This document shows, one piece after another, positions 36,061-48,861 of a stretch of DNA of 64,000 bases. Each line of letters opens with the position of its first letter. Position 1 is the first letter of the stretch. Both the position numbers and the translations under genes were made by a program. Where the stretch lies: positions 23,531,858 through 23,595,857 of the forward strand of contig CM025854.1 of the NCBI GenBank assembly GCA_003952965.2. Reading direction: 5' to 3'. Source of the stretch: Morella rubra. Its lineage: Eukaryota > Streptophyta > Magnoliopsida > Fagales > Myricaceae. The notes under the pieces are model-generated. The model worked only from the letters and a program-made list of their open reading frames with translations. It was not told the DNA's origin and made no database searches.

Positions 36061-39000
36061 CATTTTTTGGAAGAGGACAGTGATAAGGTTTTGAATGTCA
36101 GATCTAGAATTTTAATAACTTGCAAGGCAGCCATTGACCATCCATGATTCCATAGTAAACAAGGCCTGTAAAATGCCCTTAGCCTTGCATGATGAGATAA
36201 GCCCAATGGACGATAGGTCAGTGCTCTTCAAATAAATGTCAAACCAAATATTATTAAGAATTAGATAAAACATTTCCAATCATATCTTAATGGTTCACCA
36301 GATTGGAATATTGGTAAAACCTTTTTCCAGAGTACCCTTTTGCTTTACTAGGAAGAGTCAATCCATAACTGATTCATAATTTTCTCCTCTCCATGAACCC
36401 AAAAAAAGAAACTGAAATGGCTAAATATGAGTATGAAGATTGTTGATCATCACATGAGCAGCGCAGCTTTGCCACTCTTGCTCCTCTCATCCACATCAAA
36501 GAGAAAGTCTCAAGACTAACTGTAAGTTTTCAAACCAAACCAAGAAACAAATTTGATTCTTGATTTGGACCCAGACACCCTGAAGAGCATCGCCATGGTT
36601 AAATGACGTATTAAGAGTGACAACAACATCTACTTTGTATCCAATATTTGGTAAATTCGAGTGCGAATACGTATATGCCCCTGAAAAAAACAGCTCCTAA
36701 GAGCAAATACAATGATCTTGTATGATTTTGGAGTACATTGCATGGTGGTAGTCGAGTATGGTAGGTTGAGGTTGGCTTGAATTGGATTTGTTCTGAATGC
36801 CATGATTATGAAACCCCCCCGCAAAAAAAAAACAAAACCAAGTTGTGTACATGATGATGCATGGAGACATGCATCCGGTGGCATGCAGCCATCTAGTTTA
36901 GCACCTAAGTATCAAGCCGGACAACAGCCATCCCTAGTTAGCTTCTGTACTCAAAAATCATGCTCATGAGAATGACCTTTCATTTTTGATACAGTTGCTA
37001 GGGAAAAAAAACTGAAATTCAAGAAGCAATATGTCAGTGGATATATATAACACCAAAAAGCATAGCATGCTAGTAAAACAACTGCATTGAATGGAGGTCC
37101 ATTTGAGGACATATATTCGTCCAACAAAAATTGCATGCAGGTGTAGCACATGAAAGTCATTCAGAAGAAGGAAATTAGACAGACCTCATACGTTAAAGTA
37201 CCCCCAGAAGAAGTAGGTTGACGAAGGGTAACATTTGAAATTGTACCGTTTGCAGAGAGAATGCATATAGCACGGGATCCTTGTTGAGAGAAGGACATAA
37301 CCTTCATTGTAACATCCTGTAACGTCCGGAAGGAATATAGATAATGGAGAAGTGTCTACAAGATACACTAAATACTAATAAATATTTGAGATAAAGTCGC
37401 TCTCACAAAATATTTCTAATTAGGACTTCTCAACCATCTTTCTGCTTGGTTGAAATATGTAGAAAACATAACTGATTTCGAAGCCCAATGTCATAATTTT
37501 TAGTATCTTTATAGCATTGCCAATGTCCTGTATAAAATATATATCTACGCATCTAGGAATTGGAAAACTTATGCCATTTATATGACCTCCCAATTCAAAA
37601 GACACTAGGCGGCACAAAACAATAATTAGGACCAAGGTCCAACGTATTCCTACTGATAGTTGCAAATCAGAACATATATTTGCCAGCACATACCTCGCCA
37701 GCATTAACAGTGATCACATGGGGTGTAAAATTTGCACCAACAGAGTATGCAATTCTCTCACCTACAACATAAAATTTGGTAAATATCAGTAAAAACAAAA
37801 TGGCTGTCATTTCACTCATAGAGCTTAACCATGGATCATTATTAAAATATAAACAAAACTTTAACGCTACCATGCTGACAAAACTACTTTTTCCATTTTC
37901 ATTTCCAAATTGATTAACAAAAAAATAGTATCTTAATTGGTCATTAATCTGATGAGCCTGGAAAAATGATAGGCCGCAATTTAAGAAGTCTAGTGAATGG
38001 AAGGAGCACAAAGATATGCCTAGTCCATCTCAATAATGCAAGATATAGCATACAAGGAGTTATAGGCAAGTGTTCGACAGGATTGGTGGTCAAAAGCCAA
38101 AACATAAGTCATGAAAGGTTTGAAATTGGCCATCATTGCTGAGAATTTTTAACTTGACAAAGAGTCCCACCAAGCCTATTGCCCGGTTGAATACCTAGTA
38201 GGCTCAGCCTCTATGGTAGCTTCTAAAAATATATCCATTCTGTACAAACAAGATGTGTACAACTTAGAAATCCCGACCTCGAAGAAGTTTAAAATTGTTC
38301 AATTAATTCCTCAGGATAAACTAGTCATTATACAAAAAGCAATCTCTATTCCATATGTTATGACTTTCGATACAGTTTTGGATTTAAATTCAAGTTAGTA
38401 CCTTGAATTAACTCTTTCCAGAATTTTAGTCTCAAAATGGGCCTAATATTTCAGTTTGGTACGAACTAGGCCAAAAATCCAATCTTGGGGTATGGATATT
38501 AAAGTGGCCCTTATCTATCGCGAACAATCCGATAATAAATCTCTCCATTCAGCATCTTTTTCACAGGGTGCATAAGTGCTAATCCCATACTATTTCCACT
38601 ACTTTATTGTTGGTATATTCTTCAGTTTCTTTTCCCTTCGTAACTAGGACAAGTAAGTAAAGACTCTCAAAAATCTTGACTTTCGAGACAGTTTTGGATT
38701 TAAATTCAAGTTAGTACTTTGATTTAACTCTTTCCAGAAGTTTAGTCTCATAATGTGCCTTATATTTCAGTTTGGTACGAACTAGGCCAAAAATCCAATC
38801 TTGGGGTATGGATATTAAAGTGGCCCTCATTTATCGCGAATAATCCAAGAATAAATCTCTCCATTCAGCATCTTTTTCACAAATCCAATCTTGGGGGTAT
38901 GGATATTAAAGAGGCCCTTATCTATCACGAATAATCCAAGAATAAATCTCTCCATTCAGCATCTTTTTCACAGGGTGCATACGTGCTAATCCCATACTAT

Positions 39001-40034
39001 TTCCACTACTTTATTGTTGGTATATTATTCAATTTCTTTTCCCTTTTTATCTAGAAAGACTCTCAAACATCTTGCAACACAGTCAATGGGTTACTAAGAA
39101 TTAACTACCCGGTTAAGACCAGATCAATACCAGTCAGATTGGCTAATAATGTTATTTACCTATTGAAAAATCTGACAGCTTCAATCACACTACTTCCTGT
39201 AAGATTATGCTATCTCAACCTCAGAAAAGGCAAGAATGTGAGGTTCTCGCCAGAAGAAAAAAAATCCCCTTGTTTTACTGTATCCCAACAAAAACCGCTT
39301 CCTTCTTACAAATACCATTAATTCAGATCTGAGGGGCATCTGAGATGAGGGTCCACTCCCGCCCACCAAATCCAAAACATATCCTCTTAAATTCAACTGC
39401 AGAACTCGAATCCAGACACGAATATTCAATATTCAATCATACACCACAGAACCAGAATACTAGGCACAAGACCCCGTAACCAACAACTTTGTGACAGAAT
39501 CTCAGACCGCTACGACTCCTGCCCATCAACTACCAAGTAACCATACCAACAGATTATGATCTTTAATATAATACTACAGAGAAATCCAACAGTCACTAAA
39601 ACTGAAGATTTTAAAACCCAAAAATGTTCCGATAGCAAGAACATGAACCATAAATTACCTGAGCTTTCATACTCGTACTTATATGACTTCTTAATTGATT
39701 CTATGGGCCGGCCTCTACCCCTTTTCCAAGCTGAAAACTCGCCGCTAAGCGGTATTGAAGACGAAATCGGCATAGGAGACAATGCCGTCGCGACGGTCCC
39801 ATCGGGACCGTACTTCCTAGGCCTGCCTCTCTTTTTCTTCATTCCTGTGCTGGATACCGCCACACTCACTGGCGACGCAGCCGTAGCGGTTGCCGGAGCC
39901 GTCGCCGGAGCCGCCAGTGTGAAGCTCCCAGCTAATTCGGTCGGATTTTCCGTCCTTGGAGCTATCCGGTAGCTCTCTGGGGCCTCATCAACTTTCACTG
40001 AAACCTCAGGAGCAGAGTTCTCTTTGTCCTCCAT
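33963..40034 (-). CDS. AHL: AT-hook motif nuclear-localized protein (AHL, clade B)
   Basis: AHL proteins bind the minor groove of AT-rich DNA and form oligomers through their PPC domain to influence transcription and chromatin. Five exons (39659-40034, 37694-37761, 37185-37316, 34666-34827, 33963-34259) join to 1035 nt, 344 residues. Two AT-hooks are seen: KKKRGRPRKY (66-75) and KRGRGRP (104-110). The PPC/DUF296 domain spans exons 2-4 (SVGANFTPHVITVNAGE, ILSANGTISNVTLRQP, GRFEILSLSGSF, GGMSVSLAGPDGRVVGG) and runs into exon 5 (VVVGSF). Two AT-hooks place it in clade B, with AHL4/AHL6-like neighbours by synteny. The introns are large (up to 2.4 kb), and intron 1 contains tandem repeats. The start at 40034 is chosen because homology begins there; an in-frame upstream Met (40058) would add eight residues. 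Confidence 0.94.
35500..35590 (+). mobile_element. Possible SINE fragment in an AHL intron
   Basis: A GC-rich segment ends in TTTTGCTTAG plus a run of 17 A. The tail resembles that of the SINE at 15704-15832 (TTTGCCTAG plus A run, read on the minus strand). No clear A/B boxes or target duplications are seen. Confidence 0.35.
36006..36053. repeat. (GA)n microsatellite, ~24 units
   Basis: A perfect AG dinucleotide run within the AHL intron between exons 4 and 3. Confidence 0.97.
38364..39070. repeat. Tandem repeats in AHL intron 1
   Basis: Unit A (38364-38680, ~317 nt) recurs from 38681. The second copy holds an internal partial duplication: the block from AATCCAATCTTGGGG to CAGCATCTTTTTCAC occurs at about 38478, 38797 and 38882, giving three copies. 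The copies are about 95% identical by eye and have no coding capacity. Confidence 0.88.
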
Positions 40035-41687
40035 AAATATACACAGTAATAAAATCACAGGAACAAAAACCCAGGAAGCTCCAAAAGCTTAAAACCCTAA
40101 AAACCCTAAGCACACTGAAGTCTACCCATTACAGATTCGAACTTTTCTAACTCAAAACACTCAGAGAGATGAAAACAAATTGCAACAGCCTTGAATTGTT
40201 TGGCTTTTGGTTTGAAAAACAGCCACAAAACCTAAAACCCTAACTGGTGTAGGAAAAGATCAAAAGCTCAAAACTATACAACTCCTACAGCTGGGTTTCC
40301 TCTGTTGACAGACAACTCAGAAGCTTAGTTCTCCACCATTGCAGAGAATGCAGAGGAATTCAATGTTTGCAGCGAATTTCACCAAAAATTGCAAGAATTA
40401 GAGGGAAAAATCACAAATTTTCGAGACAGAAATTCATGAAAAGTGATAGTTGAATTAGAGTTTTGCAGGAAAAGGAGGAGAAATAAATAAAGTGGGAAAA
40501 TTGGAAAATTAAAATAAAATACATCCTGCAGGGTAATTTAATATTGGGAATTTAATTAACAATTAATATTTTAATTGCAAAATTCAAAGTATGCATTTCG
40601 GTTAAGAAAATGGTTCACGTCCGTCTTGGAAATTTAATAAAGGCCATTTAATAAATGACAGTGATACTAAGTTTGAATATAAAAAAGAAACAGTCTAAAA
40701 TATGGGGAAAAAAAAAAAAGCTTTTCTATTTTTAAATTCCCATTTATTAATTGAAAGCTTAAAAAAGAAATATTTCAAAGCTGTAAAGCTAACGTTAGAG
40801 CCATTGCGCATTTCTCTTACTACTGACAACGTCTTTGTCTTTTCAGTAAAATTAAAGTTGACTAAAAAGAAATATATGTTGAACCAAATGCCCTCTTCTT
40901 TTCTGGAATCTACTGTCAAATGCCACTGTAACTACTACATGCTCTTTCTTTTTTATAATTTACTTTTGTTCCCTGTCTCTTCATACGAGCTATATATTAC
41001 CTGTCTCACCTACACCCACCACTTATATTTTAAAAACAACAACCATTTCTGTTTTAAAAAATAAAAAAATAATGAAATTACATAAGGGTCACTAAAATTA
41101 CTGACACTCCCCTGATGGAGAAAAGGATTATGAAATTTGTTTTTTTTTTTATTCAAATTTAAGTATTTCATTTAAATTGATTTCTGATATTTGCATATGT
41201 ATGTTACAGAAATTCAGAAATTTCAAAATTTTGCCACCTTTTATTATTTTTCAATAACTTGCTTTATCTGCAAAAAGAAGGAAAAAAAATTAATGTTTTT
41301 ATGCGTTGTTGAGTTTGGGCAGTTATATCAGCGAGGCGATTCTGGATAAAGGACACCAAGATAAAAGTAGGGGAGCAGAAGTTGCCACATGCTCCGATTA
41401 GCCTAAACATGTTCTGACACAAGACCAGTCCCACAACACACCTCCTGAACAGACGAACCAGTTACAAATAAAAGACACGGAAACTTTTTAAGGTGATATA
41501 AAATTGAGAGATCACATCAATCAGAAGAGGACAAGTTCAGACATCCTAGTCCACATTCAGAAGTCGTAGACAATGTACACAAATCGAAAAGCCAACTACA
41601 ATTGACTTGTCCCACCTCCCCCCAAAAAAAGAAACACCAAGAAGGAAGCTAAAACAACACATTAACCCGTTGTCCAGCTCAGGCTTG
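40035..41687 (-). promoter_or_regulatory. AHL leader and promoter, and MAP65-3 3' flank
   Basis: The first ~450 nt upstream of the AHL start is probably a long leader (AAACCCTAA motifs near 40095 and 40235, then an AT-rich boundary near 40480). About 41400-41687 is likely MAP65-3 3' UTR. The open frames in between are AT-rich and unsupported. Confidence 0.4.
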
Positions 41688-44600
41688 TCATACTTGTATC
41701 ATGGACTTCATGTGTGTTTTGGGAAGCACAAAACCAGCTCTCCTTTCCTCGAATGAATATTCAATCTCTTCAGGAATCTCTTCAACTACTTTAATGCCAA
41801 AAGAGACAGGAGGAGGAGCCGGAGTCGTGACTGTCTGCATTGGAACTGACACTGTTGCAGGTGTTGTGGGGACCGGAATCGGCAATGCCTTTGGAGTTTT
41901 ATTCTCCTCATCGGCCATATAATTTGTCTTGGAGGGAGTAGTGAATTGCAGGTTGTTATTTGGAAGTGTTTTCTGCAATGTCTCACTATGTGTCATGCTC
42001 GGATCATCCAACAAGTTTGCCATGTTGGCTTTCGATGATGCTGTGGAAGAGATGGGCGAGAATGGTACCCGCATCATGGGTGACTCTATTTCACGAACAT
42101 TTGCAGTTCCAAATGAATGGTGTTTCTTCGCGGGGAGACCAGCAATATCCAAGCCTCTCCTACCTGCATAAGAAATGTAAAAATAAATTAGACAAACACA
42201 ATCCAACAAGTGCTCTAAAGGTGTTCCAATAATAACACAAAACTCACCAAAAAAGCTTGCACCAGCAAGAATAAACAGCACAATCTACCACTAATGTGGC
42301 CCTCCCTTCTTCCCTCAAGGCAAAACAAAGGATAACCCTAAATATAAGTGCCCTTACCCCGTTAGCCATCAAGAGTTCTTCTACAACTCAGCAATGCCCC
42401 AGCCTATAGTGCAAAAAAGAACATAAATAGACAATACAGCAATATTTTTAGGTTGTCTCTGGAGACAGATTGACTGCTTGTTTCATGTACTTAGAAAACT
42501 TGCCTTATTAACCTAAGAACCTAAAATGAAATTTTCAGGAAGGACATTCCACATTTTCCTCAGACTATAAAAACTCTAATCCAAAAGTTGGTAATCGTTA
42601 TCTTCATGGTTAAGCTCATCATCTCTCAAGGGGTTGATCCTCAACTGCTTGATGGAAGTCTCTCTTTTCACAATAAACAAAAAGGAGAACGTGATTACAT
42701 GTTCTCAAGAGGCGTAAAAATATGCATCGATATCTCATTAATTGAAGTAGAAAAACCTACCAGCCGATAAAACTGAAAAGCCATCATCTTGAGGATTCAG
42801 TTGGTCATTTTGGTGTCCCCTGTCACTTTTCCTACTGGGACGTGGCGTAGCTTTCACAGATTGAAGCGGATCAGGTTTGGGTGTTTGAAGCATTGCCCCT
42901 CCAACTGAAACTCTTCTACTGCTTGTACCTCCAGTTGACATCCTAGGAGCTTTTTTAACATTCTGGGTCTTCGAGGGGCTTGGCTTCGACCCGTAAAGTG
43001 CCTCTTGTTCTGCTATCAACTGGCCCTGGAGTTTCTTCTGGTCCTGAAATAGATATATAATTTCTGAACATGTCAAAATAGGAAATACCTTACAGATAAA
43101 AGCATAGACTTTCTCGTCAAAGACAGTCATAAAGAATTCCAGCAAGGGCAACGATAGGGGATGTAACAGATCCATACCCGCTGCCTACGGCGTTCTTGCT
43201 CTTTCTCTTGCCGCAGTAAAGTGTACTCTTCAAGCATAGATAATACACGGATCTACACAGCAGCAAATAACAACCGTTATAAACAAATTGTTACGGAACC
43301 GATTAAGAGAACAGATGACAAACTCCAAATAGGACCAAGGACCAAAGTACTTAAACACTCAACACCTTCAGAAATTTAGGGAAATACTTACACCATCATA
43401 TGTGAACTCAATGCCCCTCTCCTCCTCCCATGCCGCGGTTTTTGAAGCCAATGCATCAACCATTGCTGTATGCCAACCAAGGTACATGGAAAAAAAAAAA
43501 AATCTAAGTTACCAGCAAAGGATGTTTAAAGAAAGTGCAGACGTAAAGAAACAGCAGAATAGATAGGTGCCAAAAGGAAAGACACTCAACAGAAATATAC
43601 AATTAGAAGATCGTAGCGATTATAACCACCATAAGATTCAGATAAATATATTTTGCTTCTTCCAGGGACAACTAAAGAATCATCTCTACAATCAATAGAC
43701 TTGCATAAACCTGGACTCGAGATTCAGCTTGGCCCTATCATGTTTCCCACTGTAAGAAAGTCTTATACCTCTTAAGGCTGCCAACAATGACAGGGTATGT
43801 ACCTGGAAGTTTATTTACCAAAGCGCGAGCTTTCTCAGCACGCTTGAGAGTAAGATGAGCACCTCTTCCAGCATTGTATCGATTTTCATCCTAAACCACC
43901 AAAGAGTGACACATTAAGTAGAGGCAAGTAGGTACAAATAAAGCGAATGCTATAAGAATTTAGGATGAAAAAATCTAACCCTATTGTACTCTTCAAGCCA
44001 ACTCTCCTCATCGCATGCAGCCAACCATTTCTCAACCCTTTCAAGTAATTCTTTCCTGCTAAAAGCTTCCTCTTTGACCTTAGCAATCTGGAGCTCAATT
44101 TGCTCAAGCACACAAGCAGGGTCTACAGCTCCTGCATCAAGACAGATGATATAGAAGTTCAAGACAGTGAGAGTAATACTATGATTAAAACCACCGTAAC
44201 AATATTAAGTATGTATACCTGTTTCTATCGCTTCAATGGCATCTTCCATTGTGCTGTCTATTTCTGGAACCATATGTGTCCTTCTACAGAACTCCTCTAG
44301 CTCTGATCTCTTTTTCAGAACAAGCTCTTTCATTTTGCTTGCCTTCAACTCTTCCAACCGAGATACTTCTGCCTCAACCTGCATGATAGATTTGCTTATC
44401 TGTAAAATTCTGAAACAAATCCACCCACTTCTTTTTCAAAATACACGAACTAAGAATGAAAATCCTATGATCATAATGAAGCAACCTATATAACTCACGT
44501 AATTAATGAAGTCCACTGACAGAGTGTTGGGTTCAGTTATTTCATGTTCCGAAGCAGCTATGTTACAGGTAACAGCCTGAAAAATCTGTTGCTCTTCTAT

Positions 44601-46306
44601 TGGTGTATCCATCAAATTCCAGAGCTCCAACATGGTACTTGCAAGATCTTGGAGCTGCAATAGCAAATAGGATCACCACAAGCAGACTTAAAAAAAAAAA
44701 AAAAAGGAACTCTTAGATGTACACTGAAAAGTAATTAGAACCATTATTTACCCTTTGCATTCTCTGTAATTTAACCTCACGCAACTTTCGTATTGCAGCA
44801 TCCAACTGGTCAATTGTACCATTACTTATACTCTTGGGCCCACCAGAATCACCTAAACTTGGATGAACTTCAACTACTATCTGCTTGAAATCAACGCCAA
44901 GCACTGAGCAAAGCGAGTTCACAGTACACAGGTGATCCTGAACCTGCCTCAGGCGATCACTCTACAGAAAAAGAAAGGTCGGCTATAACCAGTAAGTAAA
45001 TACCGTCCATCGTCGAAATGATAGGCACTGAAAGAACTGCAATTGGAAATGATGAAAAAACGAGAGAAAAAAAAAAAACATAATTAAACCTTCTCTTTTT
45101 GAAGTTCATGCAGCTCTCTGTGCAATTCTTCAAGCTTTCTCAAAGAAAAATCGCTTTCATCCCCAACTGTCTTGGATGAAATATATTGTGTGGATCCATA
45201 GATCTCATTTGAGATGTCCTGAATCTGCTCTTGGACTTCTAGGAATTGATTTCTTCTGTCAGATTTCCTTTTCCGCATCTCCTCCAGTTGTGGAAGAATT
45301 CTTCTGAGCTCTTCCTTCAAGCTTTCAGCATTTTGATCAGACTGGAAAAAGAAGGACCCCAAGGGGAGGATGTAAGTTTTTCTGGATTGATAGACTATGG
45401 TCCCAACTTCATACAGGGAAAAAGAAGAGAAAGAAAATTCATATTTCCCAGGTAATAGAAGTTCAAATCAAATTAAAAAATTCAAAGCATGAAGCTATCC
45501 TCCTCTATGGAGTATTACTTGACAAGGATTTACATGTTATTCTTTCTTAGTTTCTTGTTCGCCATAAATAATTCAACCATGTCCAAAACTATGAAAACCA
45601 GTGTCCAACTTTCAGTCACAATTTTCAGATATCTTAACAAGTGTGGTAGATCAATCACGCCAAAATTATGAACATCATATAATTTATGTGCAGAATTCCA
45701 ATTGTAACTTTCGTTTACATAGTTTCTGACAACTTTTTAAAACTACTGCCCTGCACTTCCACCTTATGGATATCTCAAGTTAAACAGAATCAATGTGTAA
45801 AGATGCTGCCCAAACATGATTGTCTCAGAGAAGAAATGAGCAAGTACAGCCATTCGCAAGATACCAAGCCTGAATTGGCACTCTTCATTGCTAACCTGCC
45901 TAATGTGTACAGGTCGTTCCCCCATTGCTGAGCAGATGGCAGCCAATTCTGCTTCAGCATCAGCTATTGCCTGGCGTAGCTGAGCTCTAGACCGATTGGC
46001 CACATCTACCTTTCTTCTGTATACTTCTAGACATTCTTGTTCTAGCTCAAGCAGCATTTTATCCCTCTCAGCATCTGACTCACCAACTTCATCCCAAATA
46101 ATCTGATTTTGAAACAGAGTAGACAAGAATAGTTGTCAGCTAACATATGTTATGGAATATGGACAGTTTCAAAATTTGTTGTCACAGGAAGGGAGAAGAA
46201 AGAAACTGTTGCACATAAAAATTGCACAAAGAACCTGAAGTTCATATAGCAGGGATCCGCATGTTGTTTCCACTTGCAGAAGTGGATCAGCTTGAGGATT
46301 AGACAT
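41688..46306 (-). CDS. MAP65-3: MAP65-3 / PLEIADE, phragmoplast microtubule bundler
   Basis: MAP65-3 (PLEIADE), of the MAP65/Ase1/PRC1 family, crosslinks antiparallel microtubules in the phragmoplast midzone during cytokinesis. Twelve coding exons: 46235-46306, 45896-46102, 45090-45341, 44752-44961, 44499-44654, 44219-44378, 43980-44131, 43803-43890, 43392-43465, 43178-43252, 42761-43043, 41688-42163. They total 2205 nt, 734 residues (Arabidopsis 707). Diagnostic segments: [36 protein letters not shown], a coiled-coil rod to ~residue 350, and the conserved microtubule-binding core [49 protein letters not shown] (~370-425). The MAP65-3-specific tail follows: [54 protein letters not shown]. Exon 12 matches MAP65-3 rather than MAP65-1 or MAP65-5. 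All junctions are in phase. Confidence 0.96.
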
Positions 46307-46322
46307 ATTGAACCAACTGTAC

Positions 46323-47713
46323 CTGCTAAAAAGTTTCCATTAACATAACCCAAAAATTCGGGAAAGTACAATTTCAGATTAACCATAAAAGAAACAAGAA
46401 GATAAGCAGCAGACTACTTCCAATATGAGGATAAACTGAAAGAAAAAGAAACAGGCTCTTTTACCTTAGGAACTGCCAAAAAATGTATAGATTGAAATGG
46501 TCATTCAAAAACAATTGTCTCTGATTAGAGATTGTGTTCATTTCACACTATACATATACACAGGCTATAAGTTCTCAGGGAAGGTGGTGCAAATTCCAGG
46601 CCATCTTATTCATTTCTGTTCTCAAATACCACTACACTGAACTAGGATATAATGATATTCAACAACGTGGCTTGCCAGCCAGATATTCATTGTAGACAAT
46701 TCATTTGGTTCCTCTTCGACTTCAAAGTCCATCCTACCAACACATGGGTTACAAAACACAATTGTAGTACTTATGAGTAACCTCAGCAGTGTTGACAAGC
46801 CTCCTTCTTAAATTCTATCATGTAAACTGAGGATCTAATACAAGAAGCAATGCATTCCAACATCCCACTTTTAATACAAACCTTTTAAATCATGTTCTTC
46901 AAATCAAAAAACACAAACTAACATTATTTTCTGCTCGACTGATTGGAGAACCCGGAAGAAGTGACTAAATTTTTCTTAACTCTCCGTACCCTTAACAATT
47001 GAAGCCAATCAAATTGAATACCGACTCTGATATTTAGCAGACAACCAAGTCATATGCACTTGTAGACATGGAATGAACAAAATGATTCCCTCTTAACTAG
47101 TTTCTGTAATTTCTCAGCTAAGTATGGTGTTCTAGTTTCCCTGGATTCCTTAATCAGGCAGCATTTAGCCCTTAACAAAAATAATGATTGCCCGAATCAT
47201 GTTCTACAATAAATTTGACAACGGTAAGTACAAATTTCCCAGTTGGTTCAAACCCAATTTCAAATTCCAGTTATTCGCAGTTCACACGTTAAATCATAAA
47301 TCTTTAGAATCCAGAAATGTTGAAATAAAGCTGAAATGAACAAAGTTAAACGCGAAAGATGATTCAAATTCAAAAAAGAGAAACTAACCATAGAACATGC
47401 CGTTTGATCAATGAGGAAACTTGATTTTGGGTTGGGTGTGGGGGGGGGGGGGGGGGGGGTGTAGAGAGAGAAAGAGAAAATTTTCAGAAACCTAAGAGCG
47501 AAAACTCTCCTGTATTATGTCCAACAAATAGTAAAATCAGGTTAAGTTTAGTGTGCGCTAGTAGTTTTCGGCTCCTAAATAAGGAAAAAGTACAAATTTA
47601 GAAATATCTTATTTAATTCGCTTCATTCATTTCTCCTAAGTTTTCTCGGCAATCAAACGGAGCATCAGAAGCGCCAAAATAGAGGAAGCAGAAGGGAAGA
47701 TTTGAGAACAAAC
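46323..47713 (-). other. Inferred 5' UTR intron of MAP65-3
   Basis: The start codon lies only 16 nt from an acceptor-like TTTTTAGCAG read on the minus strand. The best donor upstream is GTTAAG|GTTTGTTC near 47714, in a GC-richer segment that looks like a leader. The ~1.39 kb between them has no coding potential. Inferred from sequence only; an alternative leader nearer 47400 is possible. Confidence 0.45.
47440..47459. repeat. poly-G tract (20 nt)
   Basis: Twenty G in the inferred 5' UTR intron of MAP65-3, followed by a GAGAGAGAAAGAGA run. Confidence 0.95.
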
Positions 47714-47908
47714 CTTAACGCGATTTTGCCTATCACTTCTGTCACTTAGTTCTCTTTCTTTCTGTTCCTTAGGAGTAACTATGTGCTGTTTTCCAGAGAG
47801 GAAAATGGTGGGTTTCCTTAGGCAGTGAGTTGGCCCTTTGAGTTGGGATCGGAAGGGTTTGAAATTTGAGGGGGTAATTAGAAAGTCCTTTTTAGAGAGA
47901 GGAAGTAG

Positions 47909-47935
47909 CCGTTTGAAGGGAAAAGGGACCGTTGA
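47909..47935 (-). promoter_or_regulatory. Two MSA-like mitosis-specific activator boxes
   Basis: Read on the minus strand, TTCAACGGTCC and TTCAAACGGCTA lie about 20 bp apart, some 200 bp upstream of the inferred leader donor. The AACGG core matches the MSA element bound by three-repeat MYB (MYB3R) factors that drive G2/M genes. PLEIADE-type genes are known to be expressed at G2/M, so the position fits. The match is short and could be chance. Confidence 0.5.
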
Positions 47936-48196
47936 ATACTGAAGAGCGGTCGATAAGGCGATTTTTTGTTTTTATTTAATGATATGATGTGTGAGGGGGA
48001 ATTAGATCCGGGGACCAAAGAAAGATTTGAAATTCAAACTCTTAAGAGGGTGATGGGAGAGGACTCGGATCGCCTGTTGTGGACGTAGGCTCGGTGCCCT
48101 TGTTTGACCAATAAAACCTCAACACGTCAGCAACGAAGCGGCAAATTACCATTCGCTTTCTCAAATCAGCCTGTGTGAGCGACAACGCGAAAGGAA

Positions 48197-48197
<1 letters not shown>

Positions 48198-48236
<39 letters not shown>
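48198..48236. repeat. poly-G tract (39 nt)
   Basis: Thirty-nine G in intergenic DNA upstream of MAP65-3. On the minus strand it gives a spurious poly-Pro open frame. Confidence 0.97.
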
Positions 48237-48237
<1 letters not shown>

Positions 48238-48458
48238 GCAGTGGACAAGATCCCACTTCATATTTTCCTGCATCTTTTGGTACTAAATGGATCTTCGTGC
48301 TTGACCAACTTCTATATATGGTAACCAAGTTATAATTTGTTGCAGCCTAATTTGATTGTTTTGCCACTCTGTTTAATGGGACTTCTATGTATAGTATGTA
48401 AACCTTTGATGTATTAGAACTGTTAATAATCTTGTTAGTATAATAGTAATAGATTTTT

Positions 48459-48861
48459 GGGAAAAATATATTTTTCATCCACAAACTACCAGAGTAGTGA
48501 CATATTGCACCCAAACTACTATTTTAAGACATTGCACCTTCAAACTACCAATGTTATACACTTTGCATCCTAAACTACCACTTTGACACATTACACCCCA
48601 ACTACTAATATTAAACACTTTGCACCCTCCATTTGACAATAATACCCTTGAAAAATTAATGAATTGACAACAATATCTAAGGGCATTATCGTCATTTTAG
48701 TTTGAAAATTTGATAAAGGGTGCAAAGTGTTAAAAATTGGTAGTTAGAAGGTGTAAAGTGTTAAAAATTGGTAGTTAGAAGGTGCAATGTGTCAAAATTG
48801 GTAGTTTAGAGTGTAAAGTATAAAATATATGATAGTTCGTGGTGAAAAGTGTATTTTCTCC
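48459..48861. mobile_element. Mutator-like MITE, second copy, ~403 bp
   Basis: Same family as 28272-28648, in reverse orientation. Its ends are diverged (GGGAAAAATATATTTTTCATCC, and the inverse of AGGAGAAAATACACTTTTCACC), with the shared core CTAAGGGCATTATCGTCATT. A 9-bp flanking duplication has one mismatch (TAGATTTTT at 48450-48458, TAAATTTTT at 48862-48870). It carries an internal ~31-bp tandem duplication near 48727-48787. It is older than the nested copy, judged by TIR divergence. Confidence 0.88.

Noticed and set aside
48042-48248. 68-codon frame with a poly-Pro start
   Set aside because: Depends on the 39-nt G run, and the remainder resembles no protein.
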